From Chloroflexota bacterium (GTDB lineage: Bacteria > Chloroflexota > Limnocylindria > P2-11E): a stretch of DNA of 7,445 bases. Each line of letters begins with the position of its first letter. Position 1 is the first letter of the stretch. Location: the NCBI GenBank assembly GCA_005883775.1, contig VBEU01000003.1, forward strand, positions 1-7,445, in the 5' to 3' direction. Below the pieces are notes generated by a model. The model saw only the letters and a program-made list of their open reading frames with translations. It was not told where the DNA came from and did no database searches. A program made the translations under genes and the position numbers. Positions 5,512 to 7,445 of this stretch are shown here, piece by piece.

Positions 5512-6585
5512 TTAGGTCGGGCGGACCCTCTCGACGACCTCTTCGAGCGCTCGGCCTGCGCGCTCCAACGGTGACAGGGGACGGACGCCATCGTGTGCGC
5601 CGAACCATTCCAAGACGGATGCGCCCCAGGTGAAGCCACCGCCGAACGCGACAAGAAGGACCTTGTCGCCGCGGCGTAGTCGGCCGGTCGATTCGGCTTC
5701 GCAGAGCGCGATCGGGATCGACGCGGCGGAGGTGTTCCCGTAGCGCTGGATATTCACGAAGACCTTCTCGGGCGGAAAGCGCAAGCGCTTTGCCACGCCA
5801 TCGATGATCCGCACGTTCGCCTGATGCGGAATGAGGATGTCGATGTCGTCGAGGGTGAGTCCGGCTTCGGCGATGGCTTCCTCAGCGGCGTCGGCCATCG
5901 ACTTGACGGCCAGCTTGAAGACCTCACCGCCGGCCATCGTGATGAAATGCTGACCGCGTTCGATCGTGTCGGCTGACGCGGGGCGCTTCGACGCGCCGGC
6001 CTGGACCATCAGCATCTCGCCCTTCGAGCCGTCTCCGTGCAGTACGGTCGACTCGATCCCGACCGACGCGTTCGACGCCTCAAGGACGACCGCGCCCGCG
6101 CCGTCTCCGAAGAGCACGCAGGTCGTGCGGTCCTTCCAGTTGAGAAGTCGTGACAGCCGCTCCGCCCCGATCACGAGCGCGTTCTGGATCGCGCCCGAGA
6201 CGATCATGCCCCGCGCGATCGCGAGCGCGGTGATGAAGCTCGTGCAGGCCGCTTCCACGTCGAAGGCGCCCGCCCGGGTCGCGCCGATCTCGGTCTGGAC
6301 AAGGCACGCGGTCGCCGGGAAGAGGTAGTCGGGAGAACACGTGCCAACGATCACGAGTTGTACGTCCTGGGCGCGGAGATGGGCCTTCTCGAGAGCGGCG
6401 CGAGCCGCGCGCGAGGACATGTAGGAGTTCGTCTCCTCGTCCGACGCGATGCGGCGCTCCTTGATCCCGGTCCGGCTGGTGATCCACTCGTCGGACGTGT
6501 CCACGATCCGCTCCAGCTCGGCATTGGTCATGACGCGCGAAGGTGCATAGAACCCCCAGCCGGTGATGAGCGCGTTCTTCGCCAT
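5512..6585 (-). CDS. fabH: Beta-ketoacyl-ACP synthase III (FabH)
   Basis: This 357-aa thiolase-fold enzyme starts fatty acid synthesis by condensing an acyl-CoA primer with malonyl-ACP. The catalytic triad is complete: Cys114 in VEAACTSFITAL, His254 in IPHQANVRIID and Asn284 in RYGNTSAASIP. Other family hallmarks are DTSDEWITSRTGIKER (29-44), LFGDGAGAVVLEA and the C-terminal GGGFTWGA. The core ends near residue 327; a further 30 or so residues, charged and non-family-like (GAHDGVRPLSP onward), form a tail longer than in typical FabH of about 320 aa. The ATG overlaps the stop of the upstream zinc-ribbon gene as TAATG, and no ribosome site precedes it, so translation probably depends on coupling. 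The acyl-CoA primer, straight or branched chain, cannot be told from the sequence. A specialised KAS III is possible but the operon context does not suggest one. Confidence 0.95.
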   Translation of the reverse strand: MAKNALITGWGFYAPSRVMTNAELERIVDTSDEWITSRTGIKERRIASDEETNSYMSSRAARAALEKAHLRAQDVQLVIVGTCSPDYLFPATACLVQTEIGATRAGAFDVEAACTSFITALAIARGMIVSGAIQNALVIGAERLSRLLNWKDRTTCVLFGDGAGAVVLEASNASVGIESTVLHGDGSKGEMLMVQAGASKRPASADTIERGQHFITMAGGEVFKLAVKSMADAAEEAIAEAGLTLDDIDILIPHQANVRIIDGVAKRLRFPPEKVFVNIQRYGNTSAASIPIALCEAESTGRLRRGDKVLLVAFGGGFTWGASVLEWFGAHDGVRPLSPLERAGRALEEVVERVRPT

Positions 6586-6932
6586 TAGGAGCGGTCGGGC
6601 TCTGTCTTCACCTTGTCACGGCGAGCAAACAGCGTACGCACGTCGCCCTGATAGGTCTCGAGGAACTCATGGGCATCGATGACCTCGTCGGCGCTTACCG
6701 CAGGCCGGCGCGGGCGTTCGGGCTCTTCCTTGACCGGGCTCACAGCCGCGCGCTGCTCGTCGACGACGACGAGGAGCTTGAACGCGGTCTGGCACTTCGC
6801 GCAGGTGACGCGCACGATCCACGCGGACTCGAGCTTGCCGAGCACGCGGATGTCGGAGCCCGCGTGATTGGCTCCGCAAACGCTGCATTTGTATTCCTTC
6901 GCCTGGTCCCGGAGGAATCGGAGGATGTTCAC
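6585..6932 (-). CDS. Small zinc-ribbon protein of unknown function
   Basis: This is a 115-aa protein with two CxxC knuckles (Cys16/Cys19 and Cys44/Cys47) spaced like a single zinc ribbon, with His23 as a further candidate ligand. After the ribbon comes a short hydrophobic segment (FKLLVVV, 51-57), a charged Pro/Arg/Glu-rich linker (about 60-80) and a C-terminal helix-like stretch (ADEVIDAHEFLETYQGDVRTLF, 81-102). There is no signal peptide or membrane helix. It starts at GTG 6932, overlapping the upstream peptidase stop by 4 nt (GTGA), and its TAA overlaps the fabH ATG, so it is translationally coupled on both sides. I do not recognise the family. Nucleic-acid or protein binding is the generic expectation for such a ribbon, not shown here. 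Confidence 0.85.
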   Translation of the reverse strand: MNILRFLRDQAKEYKCSVCGANHAGSDIRVLGKLESAWIVRVTCAKCQTAFKLLVVVDEQRAAVSPVKEEPERPRRPAVSADEVIDAHEFLETYQGDVRTLFARRDKVKTEPDRS

Positions 6933-7445
6933 TTTCGTTCGAGCATACCCGGTCGGTTCAATGGGAGACCCGTACGCCAGGCCAGAAACGCGTACTGGTC
7001 GGCAAGATCGTCCACTTGCTTGTCCAGCGGCTTGCCGATGCCATGGCCCGCGTCGCGGTCGACGCGGAGGAGCACCACGGCCTCGGGATCCTCGCTCTGC
7101 GCCTGCAGCAAGGCCGCCATTTTTCGCGCGTGCATCGGATCGACGCGGCTATCCCCTTCCGCGGTCGTGAAGAGCACCGCCGGATATCGCACTCCCGCGC
7201 GCACGTTGTGGTACGGGGAGTACTTGCGAAGCCATTCGGCCTGCTCGGGATTCTCCGCGGAGCCGTACTCGGCGATCCAGAACCGCGCGATCCGGAAGTT
7301 CTGGTAACGAAGCATGTCCAGCAGCGGCACCGCGCAGTACACGGCAGCGAAAAGCTCCGGACGCTGCGTCAGCGCAGCTCCCACGAGGAGACCGCCGTTC
7401 GACCCTCCGGAGATGGCGAGGTTACGTGTGCTCGTCCACCCGCCC
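6929..7445 (-). CDS. Prolyl oligopeptidase-family (S9) serine peptidase, C-terminal part
   Basis: The gene runs off the right edge, and about 171 C-terminal residues are visible. The alpha/beta hydrolase triad is complete: Ser in ISGGSNGGLL (codon 7400-7402), Asp in EGDSRVDP (codon 7151-7153) and His in AGHGIGKP (codon 7043-7045). These motifs and the ending KQVDDLADQYAFLAWRTGL fit the peptidase S9A prolyl-oligopeptidase group, which cleaves short peptides after proline; the N-terminal beta-propeller would lie outside the window. GTG 7384 is internal and not the start, because the GGSNGG motif and in-frame sequence continue upstream to the edge. Its stop overlaps the zinc-ribbon start. Cytoplasmic or exported location cannot be judged without the N-terminus. 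Other S9 subfamilies, such as acylaminoacyl peptidases, are less likely. Confidence 0.93.
   Translation of the reverse strand, partial: GGWTSTRNLAISGGSNGGLLVGAALTQRPELFAAVYCAVPLLDMLRYQNFRIARFWIAEYGSAENPEQAEWLRKYSPYHNVRAGVRYPAVLFTTAEGDSRVDPMHARKMAALLQAQSEDPEAVVLLRVDRDAGHGIGKPLDKQVDDLADQYAFLAWRTGLPLNRPGMLERK

Noticed and set aside
5148..5654. Minus-strand repetitive frames opposite the Trp repeat (VPGDA-type and LSQA-type)
   Set aside because: They arise from the 15-bp period read in reverse, cross the fabH 3' end and have no independent start or homology.

Overview
This 7.4 kb window is GC-rich bacterial chromosome. It holds seven genes in three transcription blocks and a compact regulatory region. 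The gene set fits a high-GC, probably monoderm-like or Chloroflexota/Actinobacteria-type bacterium: a cell-division cluster headed by mraZ-rsmH, a soluble GAF-PAS histidine kinase, a Pro/Thr-linked secreted subtilase with a Trp-repeat tail, and frequent GTG/TTG starts. I lean towards a Chloroflexota-like lineage, but this is inference from style; nothing here is a decisive taxonomic marker.

Left block (minus strand, 27-1487). mraZ and rsmH form the head of the division and cell wall (dcw) cluster, which would continue beyond the left edge. A sigma70-like promoter (TTGACA, 16-nt spacer, TAACTT) drives mraZ. Just downstream of the predicted transcription start lie three TGGKG pentamers spaced exactly 10 bp apart, matching the known MraZ autoregulatory operator. 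The operator covers the upstream GTG candidate start of mraZ, so the better start is a TTG at 1398 with a good ribosome binding site. The rsmH start is puzzling: no canonical in-frame start lies between the mraZ stop and the conserved N-terminus, and a single extra G would create a perfect one.

Middle block (plus strand, about 1627-5474). It encodes a cytoplasmic GAF-PAS-HisKA-HATPase kinase. Its stop overlaps the start of a secreted S8 subtilisin-like protease by four bases (ATGA), so the two are probably translationally coupled. The protease has a signal peptide, an I9-like propeptide, a long Pro/Thr linker, a complete Asp/His/Ser triad and a C-terminal tail of 14 perfect-period pentapeptides (W-D-S-I/V-A). 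That tail is the most unusual protein feature in the window. No response regulator is visible.

Right block (minus strand, 5512-7445). Three overlapping genes read in the order prolyl-oligopeptidase-family S9 peptidase (its 5' end beyond the window), a small zinc-ribbon protein, then FabH (beta-ketoacyl-ACP synthase III). The overlaps (GTGA, TAATG) indicate one translationally coupled operon, convergent with the subtilase across a 37-bp gap. The Zn-ribbon protein has no recognised function and is placed between a peptidase and the initiating enzyme of fatty acid synthesis.
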